A stretch of 64,000 nt of DNA, taken from NCBI GenBank assembly GCA_963573385.1, contig CAUYLG010017972.1:171425-235424 (forward strand), given 5' to 3'. Under the pieces are notes generated by a model. The model had not been told where the DNA came from, ran no database searches, and was given only the letters and a program-made list of their open reading frames with translations. Positions within the stretch are counted from its first letter, which is position 1; every line of letters starts with the position of its first letter. Both the position numbers and the translations under genes were made by a program. Shown one piece after another: positions 40,566-55,402 of the stretch. The stretch comes from Cacajao melanocephalus. Lineage: Eukaryota > Chordata > Mammalia > Primates > Pitheciidae.

Positions 40566-41120
40566 ACCTAGATTTATGACCACCCTAAGTTCCTATCATT
40601 TGTATCATTCTTCTAACACATCTAGGTTAAAGAATGTCTTAGGGTCTCCCTCACTCCCTGGATCTAGTCTTTGGCCAAATCTTTATATTTCTTGCATGCA
40701 TTTTAATTTTCTTTTCATTCTGCTGCCTTTTTATAGCTAATCCATGTTCTCAGGACTCTCCTCTTGGATTATTTCTGTAACCTAACTAGTCTTCTTGCCT
40801 TCGCTTTCTTCTGTTCTCATTTATCTTAGAGTGCACTTCTGTGTATATTACTGCCTAAGCAGTATTATTAAATAGACATTAGCATGTTAGCTAAACAAGT
40901 CATTGTAAGTAGATTGGAAATACTGTTTGATTTCAATGGAAAAGGAAAATATCTTTTCTAGCTCTGATGCTTTTCTGGGAAAATTATGTACATAATAAAG
41001 GAAAAAGAATTGCCACCACTTCTCAGAAAGCTAGAACATTTGTAAGCACAGTTGGCATTCCCTCTTTCTCATTTGTGAGTGAAGAACTAGCTGTATTTTA
41101 TGTAATTCTTATTTCTCCAG

Positions 41121-41308
41121 GTCAAGACAAAACTTAAGCCAAATTCTTCAGAAAACACAGTGACTAAAAAGCAGGAAGGCACTTCACTGATGAAGTCTCA
41201 CAATCAAGAAATCACTGTTTTCTCAGGTTCTCATCTTCCCCAACCCAACAGGCATCAAGAAATCTGGTCTATCCTAGAGAGTGTTTGGATTACAATATAT
41301 CAGAACAG
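41121..41308 (+). CDS. SWT1: SWT1 coding exon (window exon 12), C-terminal linker and helix
   Basis: 188 nt, acceptor ATTTCTCCAG, donor AACAG|GTACTA. The first half is a polar linker ([20 protein letters not shown]), probably disordered; the second half returns to helix ([18 protein letters not shown]). It starts in phase 0 and leaves two bases that make a Ser codon with the next exon. An L1 3'-end remnant (minus) begins within about 15-20 bp of the donor. Confidence 0.93.
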
Positions 41309-41321
41309 GTACTAAATTTAG

Positions 41322-42080
41322 GGGGATTTTTAAAAAATTATTTTTAAAATTGACATTATAATTGTATATAGTTATGGGGTACAATTGGATGTACGATTTG
41401 ACGTTTCAGTAGATACATGTTTTGCATAACGATCAGGCTAGTGAACGTGATGAGTATCTCATGATAAATGCACGAAGTACTCATCACCTCATGCATTTAT
41501 CATGATCTTCTTTGTGATAAGAACATTCAGGCCAGATGTGGTGGCTCATGCCTATAATCCCAGCACTTTGGGAGGTGGAGGTGAGCGAATCATTTGAGGT
41601 CAGAAGTTTGAAACCAGCCTGGCTGACATGGTGAAACCCTGTCTCTACTAAAAAATAAAATACAAAAATTAGCTGGGCATGGTGGTGGCATGTGCCTGTG
41701 GTCTCAGCTACTTGGGAGGCTGAGACAGGAGAATCGCTTGAATCTGGGAGGTGAAGGTTGTAGTGAGCTGATTGTGCTACTGCACTCCAGCCTAGATGAC
41801 AAAGCAAGATTCCATTTAAAAAAAAAAACAAAAAAACATTCAAAAGCCTCTCTTCTAGCTTTTGTAATGTACAATTTTTTACTTGGAGCCATAGTCAGCC
41901 TGCTGTGCAATAGAACACCAAAAATTATTTCTCCTGTCTCACTATAACTTTGTCCCTGTTGACCAATCTCGCCTCATTCTTCCCGCTCCATTCTCTAGTG
42001 ACCACTGTTCTCTCTGCCTTTATAAGATCAATGTTTTTTTTATTTTTGTTTCTATTCCACATATGAGTGCCCTCATCCTT
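41322..42080 (-). repeat. L1 3'-region remnant (minus), split by an Alu
   Basis: TATAGTTATGGGGTACAATT and CACCTCATGCATTTATCATG on the left, GCCTGCTGTGCAATAGAACA and CTCACTATAACTTTGTCCCT on the right, follow the complementary order of L1 3' sequence. It begins within about 15 bp of the SWT1 donor at 41309. Confidence 0.75.
41522..41842 (+). repeat. Alu (plus) inserted in L1
   Basis: Alu body 41530-41834 between AACATTCA duplications (41522-41529 and 41835-41842). Confidence 0.94.
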
Positions 42081-42105
42081 TTACCTTAACTGTGTAAATC
42101 TATAT

Positions 42106-42547
<442 letters not shown>

Positions 42548-42714
42548 TTATATATCCAGAAAAAGTTGAAGAAAGAACCATGTATGTTAGTAATGCTTAT
42601 CTCTGGTTGGTAGACTATGGGTATTACGCAGTCTCTTTTTAGATTTTCTTTTTAGGTTTTAAACGTAGAAAAATTTTTTAAATGTAAATGTTTTTAAATA
42701 AATTTGGTTTTATC

Positions 42715-43015
42715 TAAAAAATAACAAATGCACACATGCAGATACCTAGAATAGGTAAATCTGTAAAGACAAAAAGCAGACTGGTGGTTGCAGGGGTTTG
42801 GCAGGACAAGAAGAGAATTCTGGGGAGAAACCACTCAGTGGACTCACAGTTTCTTTTTGGGGTAATGAAATGTTCTGTAACTAGATAGTGGTGATGGTTA
42901 CACAGCATTGTGCATGTACTAAATGCCACTGAATTACGTGCTTCAGAATGTTCAAAGTGGCGAATTTTATGTTAGGTGTGTTTTACCACAGTTATAAAAG
43001 GAATACTTTGGAAAG
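42715..43015 (+). repeat. L1M 3'-end remnant (plus)
   Basis: GCAGACTGGTGGTTGCAGGG, TTCTTTTTGGGGTAATGAAA, TAGATAGTGGTGATGGTTAC and CACTGAATTACGTGCTTCAG are typical of L1M 3' UTRs. Confidence 0.7.
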
Positions 43016-43116
43016 TAAAATAGAGGAGGAAATTCCTTTGAGTGCTACTTCCTAAAGTCTACCCTAGTGAATGTTGTGAATTTATTAAGCATACTCAGCT
43101 TTGTTTTTTAGGAGTA

Positions 43117-43480
43117 TTATTTGTTTCCTACAGCTGCTGTAACAAAGTACCACAAACTGGCTGGCTCAAAACAACAGAAATGTATTCACTTAGAGACCTG
43201 GAGGCCAAGCATTTGAAATCCAAGTGTCTGGAGTTTCTGAGGGAGGATCTGTTTCATGGCTTTCTCCTTTCTTCTAGTAGTTGCCAGTGGTCCTTGCCTT
43301 GTAGATATATCACCCACCTCTGCCTTTTTCTTCACATAGAGCAGGGCCCTTTCTAATCCAGCATGACTTCCTTTTAACTTAAATAATTACATTACAATGA
43401 CCCTGTTTCAAATAAGGTAACATTCTGAGGTTCTGGGTGAATATATGAATTATGGGGGGATACTATTTAAACCAAGCACA
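43117..43480 (-). mobile_element. MLT1-type (ERVL-MaLR) LTR, minus
   Basis: Reads as the complement of MLT1: TGTTTCCTACAGCTGCTGTA, ACAAAGTACCACAAACTGGC, AAACAACAGAAATGTATTCA, and at the far end AAATAAGGTAACATTCTGAG. A non-coding LTR relic. Confidence 0.8.
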
Positions 43481-43611
43481 ACATGTTTTGAATTTTTATA
43501 TAGTTGTTGTTATGTTATAAATTTTCTCTACTTTTATTTTTCTATTTCATGGTGGTATAAGGATTATTTTAATAGTTTGGTGTTTTTTTGGTGTGTGCGT
43601 GTGTTTATTTG

Positions 43612-43900
43612 CTTTGTTTTGAGACAGGGTCTCACTTTGTTGCTCAGGCTGGAATGCAGTGGCACAATGACAGCTCACTGAAGCTTTGACCTCCTGGGCT
43701 CAAGTGATCCTCCCACCTTAGCCTCCCAACTAGCTAGGACTACAGGCAGTGCCACCACGCCCGACTAATTTTTAAATTTTTTGTCCAGACAAGGTCTAAC
43801 CATGTTGCCCAGGCTACTGTCAAACTCCTGGCCTCAAGTGATCCTCCCTCCTTGGCCTTTAAAGTGTTGAGATTACATGGGTGAGCCATCACGCCCAACC
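43612..43900 (-). repeat. Old Alu (minus)
   Basis: GAGACAGGGTCTCACTTTGT ... GAGCCATCACGCCCAACC. Confidence 0.92.
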
Positions 43901-44004
43901 TAGTTTGATATTTTATTAAGTGGCCAACTTACTTAACACTGTTTATATTGTTAAACATTTAGGGTGTTACTAATTGTTGCCTGATTGTGAATAACTATCA
44001 TTAA

Positions 44005-44337
<333 letters not shown>

Positions 44338-44724
44338 ACAAGTGGAATTGCAAGGATAAACTTCCAGTTTCAACAGAAATAATCTGATCTCTAATTTTTT
44401 TCTTCATTCTTTGTACTGACTTGAATTGCAGATTGATAGTATTACTTTTCCTCTTTCTCTTATGGTCTCTTAGAATGAAACAATATTCACACAATGTTCA
44501 TAGTATTAATTTAGATTAGACCTGTATGGTGTCTGACCTAGATCCTTTACATGAATACTAGCCCATATTTCACTGTCTTTTATTTCTAATTTAAATAGAT
44601 CAGCATTCTGAGATATTAATGATAATAAATACTACTTCATTTTATACATTTGCAACAGAAATACTTGAATCACATTAAGTATGTACGTAAACCTATGAGT
44701 ATCTTTTCTTTTTCTCTATTTTAG

Positions 44725-44856
44725 CACGGATGTATTTCAGAGATTGGGCTCAAATTCAGCTCTGACTACTTCAAATATATCATCATTTGAGGAGGCATTT
44801 ATATATCTGCAAAAGTTAATGGCAGCTGTGAAGGATATTCTTGAAGGAATTCAAAG
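44725..44856 (+). CDS. SWT1: SWT1 coding exon (window exon 13), last SWT1 exon in the window
   Basis: 132 nt, acceptor CTCTATTTTAG, donor CAAAG|GTAAAC. It encodes [20 protein letters not shown], then [20 protein letters not shown] and EGIQ, with two bases left for an Arg codon. No stop codon is reached, and the family protein has roughly 90 further residues, so at least one coding exon must lie beyond 64000. The following intron is over 19 kb in this window. I found no further exon in phase with this donor here, although a very short one could be missed. Confidence 0.92.
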
Positions 44857-45291
44857 GTAAACACTATATTAATTTTAAAGTGTTATTTACTTATTACTTT
44901 TTTCTTTCTCCTAGGCTTATCAACTTTTTCAGAGTTGTTAGGAGTTGCCTACACATTTTATAAACTAATGGCTTTTAGATTCAGCTGTTTGTTTCTCTCC
45001 TACAAATAATCCGTATTTCTAGTTGAGACCACAAGAGTATTTCCACCTTTTCCTTTCTAAAAAAAAAATGCCAGATTGTAAACTTCATGAACTTTTTTGT
45101 TATTGTGTAACTGTAACTCCTAGAATAGTGCATGTTACATAATGGGCACTCCATAATTCTTATGGAATAAATATATGGTAAGGTAATTACTGCTCTTTAA
45201 AACAAATATATTAATATTTTTAACATGATTTTTTTCTTCCAATATAGTTTTACAGAACTATAAACTGAAATAAGTTTGAAACGCAATGTAG
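44857..45291. other. Start of the last SWT1 intron in the window, no features
   Basis: Donor GTAAAC followed by unassigned AT-rich intron. Confidence 0.5.
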
Positions 45292-45598
45292 TTGCCAGGT
45301 GCGGTGGCTCATGCCTGTAATCCCAGCATTTTGGGAGGCCGAGGTGGGCAGATCACCTGAGGTCAGGAGTTCAAGACCAGTCTGGCCAACATGGTGAAAC
45401 CCTGTCTTTACTAAAAATACAAAAAAAAAAAAAATAGCCAGGCATTGTAGCAGGCGCCTGTAATCCCAGCTACTCAGGAGGCTGAGGCAGGAGAATCGCT
45501 TGAACCCAGGAGGTGGAGGTTTCCATGAACCAAGATTGCACCATGTACTCCAGCCGGGAAACGAGTAAAACTCCATCTCAAAAAAAAAAAAAAAAAAA
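45292..45598 (+). repeat. Alu (plus)
   Basis: TTGCCAGGTGCGGTGGCTCA ... CCATCTC and an A run to 45598. Confidence 0.95.
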
Positions 45599-46204
45599 GC
45601 AGCATAGTCTTATGCTTTGAAATTTATACATATGTGATTATTTTTAATATTTGTGATGCATATGGAAAATACAGTGCCAGAAAGCTATAGAATAGACCAT
45701 GGCACTTTATAGCATGAAATAGCTTTCTTTTGTGGCACTAAAGGAGGATACCTCTAACCTTTGCAATTTTATTGGTATGTACCAAAATTGTTTGACCTGA
45801 ATTAGATGTACAAGTTGATAACACAAAAATACTGTTCTTTTTAAATTAAAACAAAAACAAAACTGAGTGGATTTTGCTATTTTCAAATTTAAGAAACTTG
45901 AATTTTCATGGTTTTTTTTTTTTCATCTCTCTTTAATGATTTTTGGAAACTTCATTGAATCTCATTGTTAATATATAATCACAGTTGGCCTAAATAATTC
46001 TTAGAATAAAAAGTTATCTAAACCTTCTGCCGCTCTTAAGTTATTAGTGAATTTAAAGTATGGCAGATCCTAAGACAAGTTAAATGTTACCGCTAAATGC
46101 AAATAGTCCCTTTATAATTTAAAGCCTTATTAAAATAAGAGTGGCTGTATAAGGGTGAACTATTCAGTTCTGATTTAGCTATGTAAAAACTGTTGTTCAC
46201 TCTA
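45599..46204. other. SWT1 intron segment without recognised features
   Basis: AT-rich, nothing supportable found. Confidence 0.5.
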
Positions 46205-46540
46205 GATTGCATAAAAGCCATGCTTCGCACCCAGTACAGGAACACCGAGATACATAAGGCAGGTTCTTCATGACTTACAAAGAGACCTAGACTCGCACAC
46301 AGTAATAGTGGGAGACTTTAACATTATACTGTCAATATTCGGCAGATTAATGAGATAGAAAATTAACAAGAATATCCAGGACTTGAACTCAGACCTGGAA
46401 CAAGTAAACTTAACAAATATTTACAGAACTCTCCACCCCAAATCCACTCATACATTTTTCTCAGTATCATATTACACCTGTTTTAAAAGTGACCGCATCA
46501 TTGGAAATAAATCACTCCTCAGCAATTGCATAGCATTTCA
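46205..46540 (+). mobile_element. L1 ORF2 fragment (plus), endonuclease-domain region
   Basis: GTACAGGAACACCGAGATAC, ACAGTAATAGTGGGAGACTT, CAGAACTCTCCACCCCAAAT and ATCACTCCTCAGCAATTGCA correspond to the L1 ORF2 endonuclease region. Broken frame; dead fragment. Confidence 0.8.
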
Positions 46541-46659
46541 CAGGTTTAAATAAAATATTGGTTGGCTGCTTGTTTGTTATTTTCATCTCATTCCTTCCTG
46601 TCTCAATTGTTAAGCACAATTATTGGCATAATAGAGGTTTTTAATACCTATTTTTAGAC

Positions 46660-46819
46660 TGCATTCTAGCCTGGGCAATAGAACAAGAATCCCGTTCTCT
46701 CTCCCTCTTTCTCTTCCTCTTTCTTTCTCTCGTACATTCTTTTTTTTTCTTTCTTTCAGTCTCACTTTCTTTCCTCTCTTTTTCTTTCTTCAAAAAAAAA
46801 AAATAAATAAATAAATAAA
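46660..46819 (+). repeat. Alu 3'-end plus CT-rich tract plus A-rich tail (copy A)
   Basis: Begins with the last 35-40 bases of an Alu (TGCATTCTAGCCTGGGCAAT...), then about 95 bp of almost pure C/T, then an A run with AAAT repeats. The first 65 bases (46660-46724) are identical to the reverse complement of 51746-51810. Confidence 0.85.
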
Positions 46820-46889
46820 GGTGCCCCAGTCTGGGTTTGTCTGTTGTTTTCATCATTAATAAACTGGGGTTCTCGATTTTTGTTAAAAA

Positions 46890-47590
46890 TGCTACAGAGG
46901 TGAAGTGTCCTTTTCATCACATCATATCAGGGCGTACATAATTTTACTTATGATATTGACCTACATCACTTGGAAAAGCTACCTACATCACATTGCAAAA
47001 CTTCTATTTCTCCCTTTCTCTAGTCTTTGGAAGTAAGTCACTAAGTCTGGCCTACCCTTAAGGTGTGGGAGGGATTGAGTCCCACACACTAGAGGGGGGA
47101 ATATTTACATATAATATTTCAAATTCTTCTTTAAGGAAGATGTGTCCCTTTTCCCCCCTTATTTTATTTACTTGGTCATTTATTTATATCAGTATGGACT
47201 CATGGATATTTCTTTTATAGTTTGGGTTATAATCCAATACAGCATTATTTATTTTGTTGCTCAAATTGTTGCAGCTTTGGCTGTCGGAAGCTCTTTCAGG
47301 CTGATTCCTGTTTCTCTTTGACATGCTTCCTTCCCTTTGGTTTTTGGGCACTTCCTTACCTCCTGGCACTACAAGATGCTCCAAGCTCATGTTGTATTTT
47401 CCCTGCTCCAGCCCTAGAATCAGCCATTTCTCCAAGGAGCTTAGTTCATTACATTCTTTTGAATGTTACCAGTTGTGGCAAATTCAATTTCTTTGTGGGT
47501 GGAATTAACAACCAAAAGTCGATTGTAATCGTATCTGGTGAAATAGATTGGCCATCAAGAGCATCAAATAACATCTTTCATCAAAAACTG
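46890..47590. repeat. L1M-like remnant
   Basis: TCAGTATGGACTCATGGATA, GGGTTATAATCCAATACAGC, CACTACAAGATGCTCCAAGC and AATCAGCCATTTCTCCAAGG form a block I associate with old L1M sequence. Orientation not assigned. Confidence 0.5.
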
Positions 47591-47604
47591 TGCAACAGCA
47601 TACA

Positions 47605-48410
<806 letters not shown>

Positions 48411-49706
48411 AACAACAAAAACCCTGTGTGACAGGAAGTAAGCTTCGAGCCCAAAGAATTGTCAAGGCTGAGAAGCAAACACAGCCAGAGTTTCTTTTAA
48501 AAAAAGGCTTTAACGTTTTGCGATCACTTTAGTATTTATGCACAAAACAATCTGATCAGCTCTCTGCTTTTGTCAGATGCACTGAGCACGAACAATGTCA
48601 CAGAGGCTAAAGGAGCAAATGAACATTCTCTTCACTTTTGAAATGGGATGTTGAGGCTTTCTCCAGCCAACGTTGATGCTTTACTTCTGGATCATAAGAG
48701 ATACATGGAACATAAGACTGTTCCATGATCAGTCATCGTTTTTCTCTAAAACAGCCTGGCTTTTTATTTTTTCAAACCTCCCTTGAAAAATCAGAGCAAA
48801 TGCCAACGCTTTTGAGGGTAAGTTCATCATTCAAAATTGTTGGCAATTTTCACAGAAATTTCCCTGGCGTTCCAGTTCTCCTCCCTCTGAATGTAACTCT
48901 CGACCAACGTGCTCACGATGCTCAGCACACTGACCGGTTCAGCACTTCCGCAGCTCTTGTGAGTGAGGAGGCTCCATGGCAGAGTCATCTCCTTCCTTCC
49001 TTAAACCTTCCATGACAACCCCTAACTCCTGTCTTTGCCATCTGTGCTTGGCTCTTTCTCCAAATGTTTCTTTTTAACATGTCAAATGTCTTGCTGGCCC
49101 CACCGAGTTACTTTATGCAAAATGTGAGACTCTTTGTTCCTAAAACTGCTATCATTTTCACTCAGGCAGGAGGCACAGGCACTTCCTAACCCTCTGGCCT
49201 GCAAGACAGGTTATAGCAAGTCCCTGGTAAGACTGGTCTTTGATTTCCGCTGGCCTCAAGGGACACCTCCTTGGATATGCAGAAATCTATTTCATTGGCT
49301 GGACAGATATTCATGGTGTTAGAAATGTCTATCCTGTCCTTAGAAGGACATCTGTGTCTCTCAGCTAGGGAGACACCCTCAGAAATTCCCCGTCAAACTC
49401 TATTCCATAGAGCCCCCATCAATGACGAAAAACCACACCGCTACTGCCCTAGATCAATCCAACACAGTTCCAGAGTGAATCTCTCCTCTCTTTCCCATCT
49501 TATCCCAGTTTACCCACATTTAATGAAAATGCTGAAATCGAAACTGACTGAAATAGAGATTGCTGCTCCCATCTTTGCATGTTGCTCCCCTGCGTTCTGG
49601 ATTCTTCTCCCACTGCTTCACTGAAGTTGCTCTCTAGCTTCACAAGGAGCTCCCTTGTGGCAAAATATAATAGACATTCTTCATTTATTTCACTGGGCTC
49701 TCTCTC
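48411..49706. other. Intronic segment without recognised features
   Basis: About 1.3 kb of unassigned DNA with higher GC than the upstream introns. Open frames here are short and lack family resemblance. An ancient LTR cannot be excluded between 49030 and 49480. Confidence 0.4.
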
Positions 49707-50110
49707 TGTCGTGGTCGAAACCGTGTGTCCCCACCCACCCACCCCAATTCATGTGTTGAAGCTCTGACCTCCCATGTGACTGTATTTGCAGATAGGATCT
49801 TTAAGGAGATAATTAAAGTTAAAGGAGGTCATAAAGGCAGGGCGCCCTACTCCAACAGGACTGATGTCTTTCTAAGGAGGTAGGGGAGAGAGAGAGAGAG
49901 AGAGACCAGGGATGCGTGCACAGAGGAAAGGCCATGTGAGGACACGGCAAGAAGGCAGCCATCTGGAAGCCAAGGAGAGGCCTCAGGAGAAACCAAACCT
50001 GCCAATTCCTTGATCATGGACTTCCAGCCTCCAGAACTATGAGAAAATCAATGCCTCGTGGAAGGCACCCGGCCTTGTATTTGCTATAGCAGCCCAAGCA
50101 AACGATCACA
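49707..50110 (+). mobile_element. MLT1-type (ERVL-MaLR) LTR, plus
   Basis: Starts TGTCGTGGTCGAAACCGTGT; contains AATTCATGTGTTGAAGCTCT, GGCAAGAAGGCAGCCATCTG, CCTTGATCATGGACTTCCAG and CCAGAACTATGAGAAAATCA; ends GCAAACGATCACA. An (AG)n run lies at about 49886-49905. Confidence 0.85.
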
Positions 50111-51269
50111 CACTCCTTCTAGAAACACTCTACTATCCCAGCTTTGTGATTCTCCTCCCACCTCTCCTGGGGATTTCCTCTTTCAAGTATTCTGAGTGTT
50201 GCTGTCTCCATCTTCCATCCACAGCCTTCTCACTCACAGCGTTTCAAGCATTTCAACTCCTATTCCCAAACCAAAGTCATGAACATCTGCGTCCCCTGGA
50301 ACTTCAGATGTGAGTGTCCAATTTCTGGTTGGAAGTCTCCCAGGTATCTCATAGGCACCTCAAAGTCAACACGTGCAAAGCTGAACTTACCCGTTTCACC
50401 TGTTTTGACTCTAAATCTGCTCCCATGCCTATGGTTTCTGTCTGTATCTGCTAGAGGCCCCCAAGCCAGGCTCCTGGCTGTTGTGTTTCCCTCCTCTTTT
50501 CCCTCGGTTCCCACATTCAACCAGCCTCCAGAGTTTGCGTTGTCCCATCCTCACTGAAGCCTCTCCCCTTCCTCAATAGCCATTACACAGGCCTTTGTTG
50601 CCTCTGGCCAAGCCTATCCCACCAACCATCTGATAGGCTTTCTGAAATCTATCCCTTGTCCAACTGGCCACTGCTCTTAACTAATATTAAGCTTTGACAT
50701 TGTCGATCCTTAACGTTTGACATTAAGTATTAAAGCTTAACGTCTTTGGTGCTTCTGGAATAACTCCCAAGCTAACGTCCTCACTCTTTAACAAGAATAT
50801 AGGGCCCTGTGCAGCATGGCCCCTGCCCACCCTCCAAGCTCAACTTTTACTATTTTTTGCCTGCAACTCTGTGCTTTAGCCAAGCTCAGGATGCACCTTC
50901 CGGTGCATCTGCTGTCTTCTCTGAGGGCCCCACTTGCCTACTCCTCCTTCCCATTTTGCAAGAGTCTCTCAGGAATTCTCACATTCAGAACCTCGTCGTC
51001 ACTAGGTTGGTGTATTGCCTGTATCAGTTTCCTGTTGCTGCTGCCACAAGTAACCACAAATGTAATGGACTGAAACAACACAAGTTTATTCTCTTACATT
51101 TCTGGAAGTCAGAAGCCTGAAATGTGCATTACAAGGCTGAAATCAAGGTTTTGTTAGGGTGGGTTTCTTTGGAGGATCTGATGTGAGAATCTGTCTCCTT
51201 AACTTTTCCAGCCTCTCACAGCTGCCTCCATTCCTTGGCCTGTGGCCCCATCAGAGTACATGACTCTGA

Positions 51270-51643
<374 letters not shown>

Positions 51644-51644
51644 T

Positions 51645-51810
51645 TTTTTTTTTTTTTAATTTTTATTTTATTTTATTTTATTTTAGAAAGAAAAAGAGAG
51701 AAAAGAAGAAAGAAAGAGTGAAAGAAAGAAAAAACAATGAAAGAGAGAAAGAGGAAGAGAAAGAGGGAGAGAGAACGGGATTCTTGTTCTATTGCCCAGG
51801 CTAGAATGCA
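51645..51810 (-). repeat. Alu 3'-end plus CT-rich tract plus A-rich tail (copy B, minus)
   Basis: On the minus strand: TGCATTCTAGCCTGGGCAAT..., then a C/T-only tract, then AAAAT repeats and an A run. The first 65 bases equal those of the plus-strand copy at 46660-46724; the CT tract and tail have diverged in length. Confidence 0.85.
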
Positions 51811-52257
51811 ATAAGGACCTTTGTGATTAGATTGGGTCTTCCTGGATAATCCAAGATAATCTGCCCTTGGCACGATGCTTAATTTAATCACATTTGCAAA
51901 TTCCCTTTTGCCACGTAAGGTAAAATATTCACAGGTTCCAGGGATTAGGATACGGAGATCTTTTGGGACCATTATTCAGCCAGCTACACTGCCCCTCTCT
52001 GATTTTCCCATAACTATATGTGCACATCCTGATCATTTTGCTTCCTTCATTATGTTAAAGTTATCTACTTCTGCGTCTGTCTTTCTCCTTCCACCCTCAA
52101 CTATGCGCTCTTCGAGCATAGGAATAATGTCTTTCTCATCTTGTATTTTCAGTTCTGGCTGGGCTTGGAATATAATAGGTGCTCAGCAAGCATTTGTGGA
52201 ATGATGAAATGAATGGTGATTGCCTCTTAGTTTTGAGATCTGATCTGTGGCTAGACT

Positions 52258-53065
52258 CGTGTGCTGCAGGTTAGCTTACTAGAGTTGCGGCAACAAATTA
52301 CCACCACACTGGACGGCTTAAAGAAGAGAAATTCATCATCACGCAGTTCTGGAGGCTGGAAGTCCAAAATCCCTGTGTTGCAAGGTGGGTTCCTTCTGAG
52401 GGCTGTGAGGGAGAATCTGCTCCGGGCGTCTCCCCTGGCTGCTGGTAGCCTCAGGTGTCCTTGGTTTGTAGATGACTCCTCTCTGTGTCTTCACTTCGTC
52501 TTCCCTCTGTGCATGTCTGTCTTGGTGTCCAAACGTCCCCTTTCATAAGAACACCAGGCATACTGAATTAGGGACCACCCTGATGACTTCATCTTAACTT
52601 GATTACCTCTCTCAAGACCCTGTCTTATTCTGCTTGGGCTGTGATAACCAAGTACCATAGTCTGGGGCTTAAACAACAGACATCTATTTCTCACAGTTCT
52701 GGAGGTTGGGAAGTCCGAGATCAGGGTGCTGGCATGGCTGAGTTCCAGGGAGGCTCCTCTCTCTGACAGCTGCCTTCTCCCTGTATCCTCACACAGCAGA
52801 GAAAGAGAGAGATCTGATGTCATCCTTTTCCAATAGGGGCACTAATCTCATCTTGGAGCCTCCATCTTCATGACCAAATTTAGCCCTAAGGTTCTACCTC
52901 CTAATACCATCACCTTGGGGGATAGGGTTTCAACATATAAATTTGGGGGAGGGACACAAATATTCAATCTATAACGAACCCCATCTCCCAATAAGGTCTC
53001 ATTCTGACCTCAACATATCTATTTAAGGGAGATAAAAATTCAATCCAAAACAGCCAGCTAGCTGC
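52258..53065 (-). mobile_element. MLT1-type LTR (minus), split by another LTR
   Basis: Outer LTR 52258-52620 (CAACAAATTACCACCACACT ... CTCTCTCAAGACCC) continues at 52977-53065 (ATCTCCCAATAAGGTCTCAT ... AATTCAATCCAAAACAG). The interruption is the LTR at 52621-52976. Confidence 0.8.
52621..52976 (-). mobile_element. Second MLT1-like LTR (minus) nested in the first
   Basis: 356 bp from TGTCTTATTCTGCTTGGGCT to AATATTCAATCTATAACG. The 5-bp flanks GACCC (52616-52620) and AACCC (52977-52981) fit an ERV target duplication with one change. Confidence 0.78.
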
Positions 53066-53700
53066 AGGGTGAGAAAATTTGTTCAAACTTTCCCACAGTG
53101 ACCATAGAGAAAATTTTTCTCTGCAATTTGTGGGGTGTGCTGGCTTAGGGGTGGGAGTGTGGAAAGGGACAGAGGATCTGATGAAAGATACCAGAGCCCC
53201 GATGTGGTGATGAACTTTATAGAAAAGCTTCCCGATCACCAGTGGCAAGACAACTAGTCTGGCCATGGCAATGATGTTCTTTCCTGCCCAGGAAAGAGCA
53301 TCGGACAGGACTGACACCTTTTGTTTCCTTTGTCCGCCATTGGTCTGTCTGGTTTTCATCTTAGCATGATTATAAGGGGAATAGTGATTATAATTTCTTC
53401 AACAAAACTTTATTTGCATCTATAACATGCTGGGCATTGTGCAGATTGTTGGAGATCTTAAGCTTTGACTTTGCTGTGGTCCTTGAACATCAAAAAGAGC
53501 AGCACATTTCTATGTGTTACTGGAGAAGCAGCAAGAGACTTCCTAAAAGTTTTTTTCCCCTTAATTGTGATAGTTAAGAAGGCCAGAAGAACAGAAAAAA
53601 GCAGAAAAAGTTACCACCAAATCCCATGACCTAAATTTGGTGTATCCTCTTATAATTTTTTTCTATACGTTTATAAATGCATGTGTTACCCCTTTATATG
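53066..53700. other. Intronic segment without recognised features
   Basis: A minus-strand open frame of about 130 codons spans much of it but shows no family resemblance or splice context. Confidence 0.45.
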
Positions 53701-53707
53701 GTTTGTT

Positions 53708-54399
<692 letters not shown>

Positions 54400-54400
<1 letters not shown>

Positions 54401-54894
54401 GCCCTGGCTTCCCTGCTGTGAGTGAACTTGAAGGAGCAGGGAGGAGTTTCCAAGACCCCCAGTTTCTCTCCCCCTGGGCTGCGAGTCCAGTGGGTCACTG
54501 GGTTTCCTGTGTCCTGAGTGACTTCTCAAACCTGGTGACCTGGGATAGGGATGCACAGTGGGAGGACAGAGGCTCCCTGATGTGTTTGGCATTGCCAATC
54601 TCCTCATCAGCTTATTGGTGCAATAAGCAACTAGACCTATAAATCTCATGATAAGAGGCTGGCTGACAGGTAGAGCTGATTTCTAGCATGTGATCTTGAG
54701 GTTCAAAAGGGAAAACAGCCATTTGGGGTTTGCTTAGAGAATGAGGGTTCAGCTCACCATGGCTGATTGCAGAGTTGCTCCAGTAGTGACTGTGTTTGAC
54801 CTCGACCTCAATATCCCAGCAGCTGTCCCTGCTCTGTCTATTCAGTGAAGCAAGCCTTGCAACCACGCCTCAAAGTCCATCATCACAGAGCCCT
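54400..54894. other. Intronic segment without recognised features
   Basis: GC-richer unassigned DNA; several overlapping short open frames on both strands, none convincing. Confidence 0.45.
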
Positions 54895-55013
54895 CCTGCC
54901 TCAGTTTCCACTGGCTGCTGTAATGTAGTACCACTAGCAGGGTGGCCTGGAATAGCACATTTTATTCTCTCACAGTTCTGGCGGCCGGAAGTTCCAAATC
55001 AAGGTGTCCAAAC
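54895..55013 (-). mobile_element. MLT1-type LTR fragment (minus)
   Basis: CAGTTTCCACTGGCTGCTGT, ATTTTATTCTCTCACAGTTC and CGGCCGGAAGTTCCAAATCA; cut off by the adjacent Alu. Confidence 0.75.
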
Positions 55014-55334
<321 letters not shown>

Positions 55335-55337
55335 TAA

Positions 55338-55402
55338 TGTTGGGCAAGTTACTTAATCTCCCTATACCTCACTTTGCTTATCTGGATATTGGGACGATAA
55401 GT
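55338..55402 (+). repeat. MIR fragment (plus)
   Basis: GTTGGGCAAGTTACTTAATC and TACCTCACTTTGCTTATCTG are MIR core text. Confidence 0.7.

Noticed and set aside
53066..53359. Minus-strand open frame of about 130 codons
   Set aside because: No recognised domain, no splice or promoter signals, lies among transposon relics.
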